NCBI RefSeq assembly: GCF_049472655.1
Contig: NZ_JAQNCS010000004.1
Span: 62,001-126,000 of the forward strand
Direction of reading: 5' to 3'
DNA: 64,000 nt
Origin: Deferribacter abyssi
GTDB lineage: Bacteria; Chrysiogenota; Deferribacteres; Deferribacterales; Deferribacteraceae
Part shown: positions 16,637 to 26,107 of the stretch, in pieces
Layout of the letters: each line of letters begins with the position of its first letter
How positions within the stretch are numbered: the first letter of the stretch is position 1
Translations under genes and position numbers: made by a program
Notes under the pieces: generated by a model
What the model was told of the DNA's origin: nothing
What the model saw: only the letters and a program-made list of their open reading frames with translations
Database searches by the model: none

Positions 16637-17914
16637 TTATAGTCTCCAATATGTTATATCAATTTTTTCCAATTTATTTTTCATAATACCTTTTACATCT
16701 ATAAATACACCGTTTTTTGAGATTAGCTTCTTTATGAGGTTATTATCAAGATTTTGGATAAAGTAGTCGTGTTTTACTGCAAGTATAATTCCATCATAAG
16801 GAGATTTCTCATCTAAACTCGAAATTGTTTCAATGTTGTATTCATCTTTGATTTCATCAGTTGAAGCGATAGGATCAAATATGTAAGGATTAACGCCATA
16901 TTCTATTAATTCGGAATAAATATCAATAACTTTGGTATTTCTAATATCTGGTACATTTTCTTTAAAAGTAAACCCTAAAATAAGAACCTTTGCATTTTTT
17001 ACTAATTTATTAGCTTTAATCAATAATTTGACAGTTTTTTCTGCAATAAATTTTCCCATGTAATCATTGATCTTTCTTCCTGATAAAATTATCTGTGGAT
17101 GATAACCTATTTCTTGGGCTTTAAATGTTAAATAATATGGATCTACACCAATACAGTGACCACCAACTAAGCCAGGTTCAAACTTTAAAAAATTCCATTT
17201 TGTTCCAGCTGCTTCAAGTACGCTTTTAGTGTCTATATTCATTTTATCAAAGATGAGTGCGAGTTCGTTCATCAGTGCAATGTTTAAATCTCTCTGTGTA
17301 TTTTCTATAACTTTTGCAGCTTCAGCTACTTTTATACTCTCAGCTTTGAAAATACCTGCTTTGACAACTTTTCCATAAATCTCAGCTATAAAATCTAAAC
17401 TTTCCTTATCACAGCCTGACACAACCTTAACAATGTTTTCAAAGGTATGAATTTTGTCCCCTGGATTTATCCGCTCTGGAGAGTAACCCACCTTAAAATC
17501 TTTTTTGAAAGTAAGACCGGATTCTTTTTCAAGAATGGGTACACAAATATCCTCTGTAACTCCAGGATAAACGGTAGATTCATAAACCACATAATCTCCC
17601 TTTTTAAGATACTTGCCAATAGTTTCAGATGCTTTTATAAGAGGGGTTAGATCAGGGTTTTTATGCTCATCTATAGGGGTTGGCACAGTCACAATATAAA
17701 AACTTGCATTTTTTAAATCTTCAGGGTTAGCTGTATATCTTATTGAGATATTTTTTAATTCTTCACTACTGACTTCTTCTGTAGAATCTTTACCATTTTT
17801 TAATTCTTCAATTCTTTCTTTTTTTATGTCAAATCCTATTACATCAAATTCTTTTGCAAAGGATACGGCAAGAGGTAACCCTACATATCCAAGCCCAATA
17901 ACTGCTATTTGCAT
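16637..17914 (-). CDS. UDP-sugar dehydrogenase (UDP-HexNAc 6-dehydrogenase, TviB/WbpO type)
   Basis: NAD-dependent oxidation of a UDP-hexosamine to its uronic acid. The Rossmann start is IAVIGLGYVGLPLAVSFAKEF, VTVPTPIDEHKNPDLTPL and YESTVYPGVTED follow, and GLVGGHCIGVDPYYLTFKAQEIGY (about residues 248-271) holds the catalytic Cys in GGHCIGVDP. The latter form and the 425-residue length match the TviB/WbpO subgroup rather than UDP-glucose dehydrogenases. It supplies an acidic sugar for surface polysaccharide made by the neighbouring glycosyltransferases. Confidence 0.9.
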   Translation of the reverse strand: MQIAVIGLGYVGLPLAVSFAKEFDVIGFDIKKERIEELKNGKDSTEEVSSEELKNISIRYTANPEDLKNASFYIVTVPTPIDEHKNPDLTPLIKASETIGKYLKKGDYVVYESTVYPGVTEDICVPILEKESGLTFKKDFKVGYSPERINPGDKIHTFENIVKVVSGCDKESLDFIAEIYGKVVKAGIFKAESIKVAEAAKVIENTQRDLNIALMNELALIFDKMNIDTKSVLEAAGTKWNFLKFEPGLVGGHCIGVDPYYLTFKAQEIGYHPQIILSGRKINDYMGKFIAEKTVKLLIKANKLVKNAKVLILGFTFKENVPDIRNTKVIDIYSELIEYGVNPYIFDPIASTDEIKDEYNIETISSLDEKSPYDGIILAVKHDYFIQNLDNNLIKKLISKNGVFIDVKGIMKNKLEKIDITYWRL

Positions 17915-17917
17915 TTT

Positions 17918-19939
17918 TTACTCCTCAACTTTTATGATTTTATCAATATAATGCTCACCACTATAGACCCGTAATAATTTTTCTGATTTCAAATTAATAT
18001 CAAAATTTGTTTTGACAATTCTAAAATTGTACTCTCCAATTTTCATCCTTAACTCTTTGTTTCTAATAAGGTGCAGTATATTATTTACAAAATCTTTATT
18101 GTTTTTACATACAAAACCCATTTTCCCATCCTCTATGATTTCAGGAACAGCTCCAACATTTGAGGCAATAATTGGTAGTTTTGCTAACATTGCTTCCAAA
18201 ACAACATTGGGGAAACTTTCAGATCTAGATGTGAGGACGAAAATATCACTGTTAACTAGATATGAGAAAACGTACTTTGTTTCAGGAATAATTTTTATAT
18301 CAGGATGTGTACAAGTCTTTAACCGGTCTTTGTTTATTCCAACAGCATATGCTTTAATATTTATGTGTTTACGTAATTCTGAAAATATTTCATTGAAAAT
18401 GTCAAAGCCTTTAACTGGATTATTATTACCTATATAGCATAAAAGAGGGATTTCATTATCTGATTGTTTTTTAGGTAATGAAATTAATTTAATGTGATTA
18501 TAAATTAGGTTAATCTTTGATTTACTGATAAATCTGCTTGCCAGAACATTTCTGCATGCATTTGAATTACAAGTAAAACCATCAATTAACGGACTTACAT
18601 AATAAAAAAGATTATTTGGTTTGTTAAGTACTCCTCTATTCACAAACAAGCGGTTTTTGTGAAAATGTAATAGGGTTAGCCAAAAGCCTAATTTGTGACC
18701 TTTATTATGATATGTATGAATAACATCTACTTTTTCATTTTTGCAAACTTGTAATAATTTAAAAGCTGCAAGTATCTTATATCTGAAATCAGTAAAATAT
18801 ATTTTTTTACAATATTTGGAAACAAGATTACTTATTTCTGCATCTTTTTTGCAAATTAAATAAACATTCAGATTGCTACTAAATAATGATTCTATGTTGT
18901 AACTAAGTTGTCTGATACCACCAGAAGAATATTTATTTGAGTCTGTAATAAATAAAATACTGTTTATCTCTTTTTCTTTTTTAAATTTTTTAAAAAAGAT
19001 TGTTGCGGTAATTTTATTGGAATAAATCTTTAGTTTTTGTTTTAACCATGTTATGTGCTTTTTGTCTCCAATTGCTATTCTGTTTATATAAAAAGGATCC
19101 GTTCCGTAAGAATTAGGAAAACGTTCAAGTGTGAAACTTCCTTTATATCCAGATTCTTTTAATGCATTCATTGAAACCTCATCAAATTGACCCCATGGCC
19201 AACAAAAAAATTCAACAGGTTTATTGATTATTTCTTCAAGATGCTGTCTACTTCTAGTAAAATCATCAAGACAGAATTTATATCTTTCCTCTGCATTTCG
19301 TTTTTTGTATATTATTTGTCCATTTTTTTCATAAGGCCAAAACCCATCATATGCATAGGCAGAGCCTTTTTCAAAATATTTTGTTCCATATTTAACTTCT
19401 TTATAAATTCCATATATACCCCAGTGCCAATTATCTGGAAATGTGCCTATTAATTTTAGCGATTTAAAACACATTTGATGTTTTACACTATGGCTATGTA
19501 TTTCATGCCCATAATCATAAACGGCTGAATAAATTTCATTTTCATTCATAAATTGTGATTTATCGTTTTTTTTCAAAACATTTACAAAAGAAGTTTTAGC
19601 ATCTAGAATTTTCGGGAGATTGTCTGATGGATATTGGTTTCTTTTGTCTCCTGATCCAATAAATGACGTTATTGCAAAAAAGATACCTTTAAATCCGTAT
19701 TTATTTAGGAGAGGAATGGCATAAACCCAGTTATCAAGGGTACAATCATCAAAGGTTATAAGAATTGATTTTTTTGGAATCCTTTTATTATATACCATAA
19801 AATTGTATAAATCATTAACGGATATGGTGGTATATTTATTGTGATATAAAAACTCTAAGTGTTCGTTAAATTGTTCTGGAGTTATCCCTCCAACGTAAGA
19901 AACTTTATGGTAACACAACACAGGGACACTTTTAAACAT
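17918..19939 (-). CDS. Fusion of polysaccharide deacetylase (NodB/CE4) and GT4 glycosyltransferase
   Basis: A 673-residue two-domain protein. Residues about 1-310 are a NodB/CE4 deacetylase: VPVLCYHKVS, ILITFDDCTLDNWVYAIPLL (metal-binding Asp-Asp), a His pair in HEIHSHSVKHQM, and FFCWPWGQFDEVS. Residues about 335-670 are a GT-B family 4 transferase: ITDSNKYSSGGIRQL, CYIGNNNPVKGFDIFNEIF, and the nucleotide-sugar site SRSESFPNVVLEAMLAKLPI with the E-x7-E pair. No signal peptide, so the deacetylase domain would act on a cytoplasmic lipid-linked intermediate. It lies between a GT9 gene and the UDP-sugar dehydrogenase. Confidence 0.85.
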   Translation of the reverse strand: MFKSVPVLCYHKVSYVGGITPEQFNEHLEFLYHNKYTTISVNDLYNFMVYNKRIPKKSILITFDDCTLDNWVYAIPLLNKYGFKGIFFAITSFIGSGDKRNQYPSDNLPKILDAKTSFVNVLKKNDKSQFMNENEIYSAVYDYGHEIHSHSVKHQMCFKSLKLIGTFPDNWHWGIYGIYKEVKYGTKYFEKGSAYAYDGFWPYEKNGQIIYKKRNAEERYKFCLDDFTRSRQHLEEIINKPVEFFCWPWGQFDEVSMNALKESGYKGSFTLERFPNSYGTDPFYINRIAIGDKKHITWLKQKLKIYSNKITATIFFKKFKKEKEINSILFITDSNKYSSGGIRQLSYNIESLFSSNLNVYLICKKDAEISNLVSKYCKKIYFTDFRYKILAAFKLLQVCKNEKVDVIHTYHNKGHKLGFWLTLLHFHKNRLFVNRGVLNKPNNLFYYVSPLIDGFTCNSNACRNVLASRFISKSKINLIYNHIKLISLPKKQSDNEIPLLCYIGNNNPVKGFDIFNEIFSELRKHINIKAYAVGINKDRLKTCTHPDIKIIPETKYVFSYLVNSDIFVLTSRSESFPNVVLEAMLAKLPIIASNVGAVPEIIEDGKMGFVCKNNKDFVNNILHLIRNKELRMKIGEYNFRIVKTNFDINLKSEKLLRVYSGEHYIDKIIKVEE

Positions 19940-20933
19940 TTATTACTTCCTCTATGAAACTTTCAAATTTTGGTTTTATTTCATCAACTGTTAAGTTATT
20001 CAAGCAAGGAATTGAATTTCCAAATTTACATTTACTTTTTTTACACGGCTGACATTCAAGGTTTTTTCTTACCCAAGCATGCGTTTTTGATGGATAAGTC
20101 CATCCCTCACTGGTTGACCCTAATACAATAAATGAAGGGGTATTCATAGCAACAGCCATGTGATTTGGGGCAGAATCATTTCCAACGTGAAATTTTGCTA
20201 ATTTTATAAATGCAGCCAATTCAAGTAAATTAATTTTTGGAGTAAAGAAAAAGGCTTTATTAAAATATGAATGCTTTTGAATTTCTTTTACATAGTCATA
20301 TTCATTAGGAGCGTAAGTAAAAATAACTTTTAAGTTTAGGTGCTCATACACATATTGAGCAAGCTGAATAAAATATTTTAAAGGCCAGCGACGTGTTTCT
20401 TTTTTGTGGGTGGGCGATATTGTTATGTAATTTTCAATATTATTTTGTTTTAGGTAATCTGTCACAGTCTTAATTTCTTTGTCAGTAATAAAAATTTCTG
20501 GTTTATTATTATAATTATTAATATCTAAATATTTTAACAAAGAAAATTTTATATCAACAGCATATGTCTTATTTGGATAAGCAAATTTGTTATACGCAAG
20601 TTTACGTTTTGTATAGTGATATGTGATTCTGTTTGGAGAGTTTGAAAAAAGATTAATCCACATTGTTCTTGGATTGTTTTGAAAGTCTAATATGTAATCA
20701 TATTTTTGCCATCGTATTTCTTTAATAGTGTTTATCATATAAAGAAGATTCTTAGTTCTTGTAATAGTTAAAATATTATCAATATAAATATTATTTTTTA
20801 TAATATCATAACACATATCAGTTGTTAGAAAATGAATAGTGGCATTAGGATAAACTTTTTTAATCTCTCGTGGTATTGGGGTCGTTAAAATTACATCACC
20901 TATTTGATACAGTTGAATTATTAAAATTTTCAT
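19932..20933 (-). CDS. GT9 family heptosyltransferase-like protein
   Basis: A 333-residue glycosyltransferase of family 9 (WaaF/WaaC type), which adds heptose to the LPS inner core. Marks are the start KILIIQLYQIGDVILTTPI, ISPTHKKETRRWPLKYFIQLA, and the donor-binding segment HVGNDSAPNHMAVAMNTPSF. A Cys-rich ending (CQPCKKSKCKFGNSIPC) is frequent in this family. It overlaps both neighbours by a few bases (8 and 38 bp), consistent with one operon. Confidence 0.87.
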   Translation of the reverse strand: MKILIIQLYQIGDVILTTPIPREIKKVYPNATIHFLTTDMCYDIIKNNIYIDNILTITRTKNLLYMINTIKEIRWQKYDYILDFQNNPRTMWINLFSNSPNRITYHYTKRKLAYNKFAYPNKTYAVDIKFSLLKYLDINNYNNKPEIFITDKEIKTVTDYLKQNNIENYITISPTHKKETRRWPLKYFIQLAQYVYEHLNLKVIFTYAPNEYDYVKEIQKHSYFNKAFFFTPKINLLELAAFIKLAKFHVGNDSAPNHMAVAMNTPSFIVLGSTSEGWTYPSKTHAWVRKNLECQPCKKSKCKFGNSIPCLNNLTVDEIKPKFESFIEEVINV

Positions 20934-22053
20934 CTAACAAAACATCCAAATATTTTTGAAAAACTTCATCATCACTCAATGTCGTATCAATGAAATTTTC
21001 AGGCTTTAAATTTATACATTTCTGAATCATTTCTGCAATAAGTTTTTCATTAATTTTTTCTAAAATGTACCCATTAACTCCTTCTATTATCAAATCCTTG
21101 GCACCAACGTTTTTGGTAGTAATTGTTGGAATGTGCATAGCAATAGCTTCTGCTACAACACTTCCGAAAGTATCGTAAAAAGAAGGATGGCAAAAAACAT
21201 CCAATGAAGCATAAAACTCCGGCATATTATCTACTTTACCTAAGAAAAAAACTCTTTTGTTAACGTCAAGTTTTTTTGCAAGCTTTATGTATTTGGATGG
21301 ATTCCTGCCGCCTGCAACAAGTAATACAAAATTTTTCGGCAAAAACTGGAGTGAAGAAATCAAAAAACGCAAACCTTTTAACTCAAAATTGGTAGAACAG
21401 AAACCGATGATAATTTTACTTTCATCAAGAGCTAATTTATTTTTTAATGTGTTTTTAAGTTTTTCTTTATTTTTTAAAGAGAATTTGGTTTTGTCTATAC
21501 CATTTGGGATAACAACAATCTTATTTTCGGGAAGTTTAAATCTATTATTAAGTTCATTTTCTACAAGAGTAGATATTGCAATGATTTTTTTAGTGTATTT
21601 ACTGTTATAAATTTTTGATTCAAGAATGGGATTAAGATAATTTACTGGATTTAGTGCTCTTTTAATAGCTTTTATAATAAATTTTAATGGTGGATACCCT
21701 GCTGATGATTTTACTAAAAAATCTATGTGAGAGCTGCTCCCAGTTCGGTAGAAATCACAGTGTGCTATTTTTCCACAAGCTAAAGTTACAGAATTTTTAT
21801 CGATAAACTTTATATATTTTTGTGATTTTAAATAGAAACTTAAAGTTTTTAGAAATCTACCAAGTTTCCATAATTTTACTTCAATAATATCTTCATTTTT
21901 AATATCAGTCTTATTTTCACCACAGATGATATTTACATTTATATTTTTACCCTTTAAGTAATTGTAAAACCTGAAACAAAAATTTTCAACTCCACCATAC
22001 CTTGAAAATGTACGAATAAAAATAATTATTTTATTTTTTGATGAGTAATTCAT
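20896..22053 (-). CDS. GT4 family glycosyltransferase
   Basis: A 385-residue GT-B fold retaining glycosyltransferase. N-terminal FSRYGGVENFCFRFYNYL is the acceptor-side glycine loop; KNKIIVIPNGIDKTKF and IIGFCSTNFELKGLRFLI precede the donor site, where HPSFYDTFGSVVAEAIAMHIP contains the acidic pair. The pattern GxxH-less core and the position in the cluster suggest an LPS core transferase. Overlaps its neighbours by 38 and 23 bp. Confidence 0.85.
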   Translation of the reverse strand: MNYSSKNKIIIFIRTFSRYGGVENFCFRFYNYLKGKNINVNIICGENKTDIKNEDIIEVKLWKLGRFLKTLSFYLKSQKYIKFIDKNSVTLACGKIAHCDFYRTGSSSHIDFLVKSSAGYPPLKFIIKAIKRALNPVNYLNPILESKIYNSKYTKKIIAISTLVENELNNRFKLPENKIVVIPNGIDKTKFSLKNKEKLKNTLKNKLALDESKIIIGFCSTNFELKGLRFLISSLQFLPKNFVLLVAGGRNPSKYIKLAKKLDVNKRVFFLGKVDNMPEFYASLDVFCHPSFYDTFGSVVAEAIAMHIPTITTKNVGAKDLIIEGVNGYILEKINEKLIAEMIQKCINLKPENFIDTTLSDDEVFQKYLDVLLDENFNNSTVSNR

Positions 22054-23122
22054 TGTATATTTCCAATAGTTTATCTACATAAAGTTTTATGTCAAAAAGA
22101 TGTCGGATTTTTTCTGTATTTTTTGAAAGAGTTTCGTACAAATTTTTGTCGGTGAGCAGTTTTTCTATGCATTCATAAATACTGTCAACAGTAGTATCGC
22201 AGATTAGTGAACAGCTTTCTGCTATCTCTTTAGAAGGCACATTTTTTGAAATAATGCTTGGTAATCCTGTTGCTATGGCTTCTATATGTGCTATGCCAAA
22301 TCCTTCGTATTCAGATGGCATAATAAATATATGAGCATCATTATAATACGGGATAACATTTTTTTTATATCCAGTAATTTTCACTTTATCTTCTATTTTT
22401 AGTTCATTTATTAATTTCATTAAATTAACTTTTTCTTTACCATCGCCAACAATAGTTAATGATATTTTTTTGAATTTATTAGACAATTTAGCCACACTTT
22501 TTATTAGAAGATGAAAATTTTTTAAAGAAACTAATCTACCAACAGCTAATAAATTAATGTTATTTTCATTTGCAATTTTTCTTTCTCTATATTGGAATTT
22601 TTCTAGATTTATAGCATTATATAGAACTATATGTTTTTTGGAAAAAAAATTGTGATATTGTTCAACCACATCATAAACAGATTTTGATACTGAAATAAAA
22701 CAAGTTGTCTTAAATGATAAAATCTTATTTAAAATTCTTCGATGAAATTTTTTCTCTATTCTAACACTTTGTATATGTGTAACTATATTGTGTTTCAAGC
22801 CTATTGAAGCTAAACGTCCAAAATAATCACCTGAAAATTGCATAGTATGAACAATATCAGGCTTCAATTTTTTCAATAAACTTCTCAATTTTAACATAGT
22901 AGATAATTTGAAAACTTTTAAGCATCTTTTATCATTATATAAATTAATCACCTTTAAATCATTGTCTAAAAACTCTTGAATCTTCTCTCCTGTTCCTGAA
23001 ATATTTATTATAGTTAAATCAATGTTCTTTCTATGCTGACATTCCTTTGCGATTTCAAAAAGTAGATTTTCAATACCTCCAAAAGGTAATCCACCAACAA
23101 TTATAACAACATTCATAAACAA
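22031..23122 (-). CDS. GT4 family glycosyltransferase
   Basis: A 363-residue GT-B enzyme. Features: IIVGGLPFGGIENLLFEIAKE at the N-terminus, HTMQFSGDYFGRLAS, VLYNAINLEKFQYRER, LLAVGRLVSLKNFHLLIKS, and the E-x7-E donor motif in MPSEYEGFGIAHIEAIATGLPSI. Presumed to build the LPS core or O-polysaccharide; donor and acceptor unknown. Its start overlaps the ligase-like gene by 10 bp. Confidence 0.86.
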   Translation of the reverse strand: MFMNVVIIVGGLPFGGIENLLFEIAKECQHRKNIDLTIINISGTGEKIQEFLDNDLKVINLYNDKRCLKVFKLSTMLKLRSLLKKLKPDIVHTMQFSGDYFGRLASIGLKHNIVTHIQSVRIEKKFHRRILNKILSFKTTCFISVSKSVYDVVEQYHNFFSKKHIVLYNAINLEKFQYRERKIANENNINLLAVGRLVSLKNFHLLIKSVAKLSNKFKKISLTIVGDGKEKVNLMKLINELKIEDKVKITGYKKNVIPYYNDAHIFIMPSEYEGFGIAHIEAIATGLPSIISKNVPSKEIAESCSLICDTTVDSIYECIEKLLTDKNLYETLSKNTEKIRHLFDIKLYVDKLLEIYNELLIKK

Positions 23123-24258
23123 ACCTTGTTAGTTGATTTTGTATGTAAAGCGTATAAAATACCTGTTAAGAACCAAAATAACATAGTTACTTCAGCATCT
23201 CCAAAATTGTTTTCAGTTAACCCTTCTAATAAATATACCAGTAAAATACCTATACCACTCATTTTTACGAGCAAATTATCATTTAGCCAGAAAAACTTGA
23301 ACAAATAACAAAATATTAATAACAATATTATTAATGCAGGAACTCCGTGGTAAACGGCAACAGTTAAATAAGAATTATGTGAATGAGCCATAGATGAAAC
23401 TGGAACTTTTATCCTTTTTTTGAACTCATTCTTAATGTCATAACCTATTCCAAATATTGGATTGTCTTTTATAATATCAATGGATGTTTTCCAAAGAACA
23501 ACTCTTGTTCCAAAAGATGAAGTTGATATTTTCCATGAATCATTAAAGAAATCATACGCTCTTTGTTTTAATGGTTGTGACGAAAAAATTATAATTGAAA
23601 AAATGACAACTATTATAATGTTAAAAACAGATCCTTTATATTTAAAAGCTATTATGTTTAATATAAAAATAGAAATTAACAATGCAAGAAAAGGTCCTCT
23701 TGATAAGGAAACAAAGAGCCCTGTTAAATTGATTATAATTGCCAGCATATAGATAAAAAATTCTCTCTTGTTTGTGATAGTTTTGGTAATTAACAAAACA
23801 TATAGAATTATCAATATAAGAGATAAATTATTTCCAAATGTTAGTGAATGTGAATAAAAACCTTCGGCTCGCTGATTCAAAACAATGAATTGATAGACAC
23901 CGTATAACGATGCAAATGTAGAACCAATGAGAACATAACTTAAAATAGATCTAAATTTACTTTCCGTATTTTTTACTACAAGATAAGTGACATAAAAAAT
24001 TAAATAATGCCACCATCCAAAAAGATGTCTAAAAAATTTAGTCAAGTTGTTAAATCTGTCAATGTTTACTACATGAGAAATGTCAATCCATATAAAATAA
24101 AGGATAAACAATAAAATTATAATATTCCATTCCAGATAAATTCTCTTTTTAATAATATTATAAATTAATAGAATTGTTAAAAAAGCAAAAATTACTTGAG
24201 TTAAACTAATTGATATAAAATGTGAAAGTGCAAATGATTTAATGAAAAATTCTATCAT
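23113..24258 (-). CDS. O-antigen ligase/polymerase-like membrane protein (Wzy_C family)
   Basis: About 381 residues with ten or more membrane helices and one large loop containing FGTRVVLWKTSIDIIKDNPIFGIGYD followed by SSMAHSHNSYLTVAVYHG, the arrangement of the Wzy_C domain in WaaL ligases and Wzy polymerases. WaaL would attach O-antigen to lipid A core at the periplasmic side. I start at ATG 24258 because GGAGATTAC precedes it; the longer frame would run into the GT2 gene. Whether ligase or polymerase cannot be told. Confidence 0.82.
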   Translation of the reverse strand: MIEFFIKSFALSHFISISLTQVIFAFLTILLIYNIIKKRIYLEWNIIILLFILYFIWIDISHVVNIDRFNNLTKFFRHLFGWWHYLIFYVTYLVVKNTESKFRSILSYVLIGSTFASLYGVYQFIVLNQRAEGFYSHSLTFGNNLSLILIILYVLLITKTITNKREFFIYMLAIIINLTGLFVSLSRGPFLALLISIFILNIIAFKYKGSVFNIIIVVIFSIIIFSSQPLKQRAYDFFNDSWKISTSSFGTRVVLWKTSIDIIKDNPIFGIGYDIKNEFKKRIKVPVSSMAHSHNSYLTVAVYHGVPALIILLLIFCYLFKFFWLNDNLLVKMSGIGILLVYLLEGLTENNFGDAEVTMLFWFLTGILYALHTKSTNKVCL

Positions 24259-25015
24259 GTAATCTCCTTTCAATAAGTTTTGCATATTTTAAAAACTCAT
24301 AAAAGCTCCCTATTATTGCAATGATGAAACCTCTATACCCCTCAAGAAAACCCTTTTTTAAGACAAACATTTTTAGGAATTTAAATAAAGGTTTAAAAAG
24401 AATGTACAGAAATATTTTAACGATTTTAAGATCTTTCTTATCTATAATTGATAATTCAGTATATTTATTTAGTTTGTTTATATGGTCATACATCGATTTA
24501 TACGGATAATGATATAAATCCTTATTTAGAGGTACTTTCAATATAGTACCATCAACTATAAGCTGTTCATGCACAGCTTTTTCGTCCCAACTGCATTGAT
24601 CTTTTCTATATAGTCTAGTTTTATAATCAGGATACCACCCACTATTTTTGATAAATTTTCCTAAATAAAATGTTCTTCTTGGAATAGCAAAAGCTTGATA
24701 TTTCCTTTCGAATATCAAATGATAATTGCTTATTAAATAACTTCTTAGTTCTTCTGATACTTCTTCATCTGCGTCAATAGAGAAAATTATATCATGCTTG
24801 GCAAGAGACTGAGCATAATTTTTTTGATTGCCATAACCTTCAAATTTTCTATAAAAAACTTTATCTGTATATTTTCTAGCAATTTCAACAGTTTTGTCAT
24901 TACTCCCTGAATCTACAACTATAATCTCATCAACAAAATCAAGGGATTTGAGGCACCTTTCTATGTTTTTTTCTTCATTCAATGTTATAATCGTTGCCGA
25001 AATTTTCAGTTTCAT
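24239..25015 (-). CDS. GT2 family glycosyltransferase (WaaE/KdtX-like)
   Basis: A 258-residue GT-A enzyme. It begins ISATIITLNEEKNIERCLKS and shows EIIVVDSGSNDKTVEIARKY and a DADEE metal-binding motif in FSIDADEEVSEELRSYL, followed by the GWYPDYKTRLYRKDQCSW segment typical of the WaaE/KdtX LPS-core beta-glucosyltransferases. Lies between a GT4 and the ligase-like gene; overlaps the latter by 20 bp. Confidence 0.87.
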   Translation of the reverse strand: MKLKISATIITLNEEKNIERCLKSLDFVDEIIVVDSGSNDKTVEIARKYTDKVFYRKFEGYGNQKNYAQSLAKHDIIFSIDADEEVSEELRSYLISNYHLIFERKYQAFAIPRRTFYLGKFIKNSGWYPDYKTRLYRKDQCSWDEKAVHEQLIVDGTILKVPLNKDLYHYPYKSMYDHINKLNKYTELSIIDKKDLKIVKIFLYILFKPLFKFLKMFVLKKGFLEGYRGFIIAIIGSFYEFLKYAKLIERRLHDRIFH

Positions 25016-25024
25016 ACAAACTTA

Positions 25025-26104
25025 TTATGTCTCAAACATTAGTTTATTGTAAAGGGTAATGTACTTGCTTACCATATTTTTACTGCTAAATTTTAGCGCT
25101 GATTTTTTTGTATTACTTTTGATTGTTCTATATAGGTGTTTATTTTCAATAAGAGAGAGAATTTTTGAAGCTATATCTTTAGGATTTTGAATTTCACAGA
25201 GCAAGCCGTTATATTCATTCTTTATAATTTCAGTTATTCCGCCTGCTTTAGTAGCAACAACCGGAATTTCGAAGTTCAGAGCATCAATGATTGATGTGCA
25301 TAATCCTTCTTCTTTGGATGTCATAAGAAATACATCCATGCATTTTAAATATGAGTATATATCATCTTGGAACCCTGAGAAAATCATGTTTGGATATGAT
25401 TTAAGTGTTTTAGCAAAGTTGATCGTTTCATCAAATAAAGGGCCATCACCCACAAGCAACAGTTTTACGTTTTTATGATGTTGAAAAACTATATCAAATG
25501 CTTTTAAAAGAGTTTTATGATCCTTATGACCAGCAAAATTTGCAACACATCCAAGAACAATATGATCCTCAGATAAAAGTTCCCTCACATCATCTGGACA
25601 TTCATAATCATCTGGATTTTTAAAATCAACACCGCTATAAATAACATTAATTTTATCATCAGAAATCCCATCTTTTACTAGAATATCTTTTATTGCATAT
25701 GAAATAGCAACAATCTTATCCACATATCTGTTTTTATATTTAAATACGCTTAATAAATTTTTCTTTATGGTAAAATCAACCCTTCTTGTATGAATAAGTC
25801 TAAAATTTTTTTTTAACATCTTAGCAAATATCGCAGGAGTCAATGAATGAGCATCGTGAGAGTGAATGATATCGGGCTTTACCTTATCAACTATTTTAAG
25901 CAGATTTACTATACTCTTCGGGTTTATTTCACCTTTAAATTCATATTCGATACAATTTTTACTACATCTTTTTATCAATATCCCTTCAGTGTTAGCAGCT
26001 AAATAGCTTTCAATCCCCTTTTTAATAAGCCCTTCATGAAGCAAAAGCGTTTGTCTCTGTCCGCCGCGCCATTCTTTACCTGTATCTATATGAAGAATCC
26101 TCAT
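25025..26104 (-). CDS. GT4 family glycosyltransferase
   Basis: A 359-residue GT-B enzyme, likely in LPS core synthesis. N-terminal ILHIDTGKEWRGGQRQTLLLHE is the usual acceptor loop, IIHSHDAHSLTPAIFAKM has the His pair, VIYSGVDFKNPDDYE opens the donor domain, LGCVANFAGHKDHKTLLKAF and MTSKEEGLCTSIIDALNFEIPVV carry the phosphate and acidic pair. Starts only 3 bp after msbA ends. Confidence 0.87.
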   Translation of the reverse strand: MRILHIDTGKEWRGGQRQTLLLHEGLIKKGIESYLAANTEGILIKRCSKNCIEYEFKGEINPKSIVNLLKIVDKVKPDIIHSHDAHSLTPAIFAKMLKKNFRLIHTRRVDFTIKKNLLSVFKYKNRYVDKIVAISYAIKDILVKDGISDDKINVIYSGVDFKNPDDYECPDDVRELLSEDHIVLGCVANFAGHKDHKTLLKAFDIVFQHHKNVKLLLVGDGPLFDETINFAKTLKSYPNMIFSGFQDDIYSYLKCMDVFLMTSKEEGLCTSIIDALNFEIPVVATKAGGITEIIKNEYNGLLCEIQNPKDIASKILSLIENKHLYRTIKSNTKKSALKFSSKNMVSKYITLYNKLMFET

Positions 26105-26107
26105 ATA

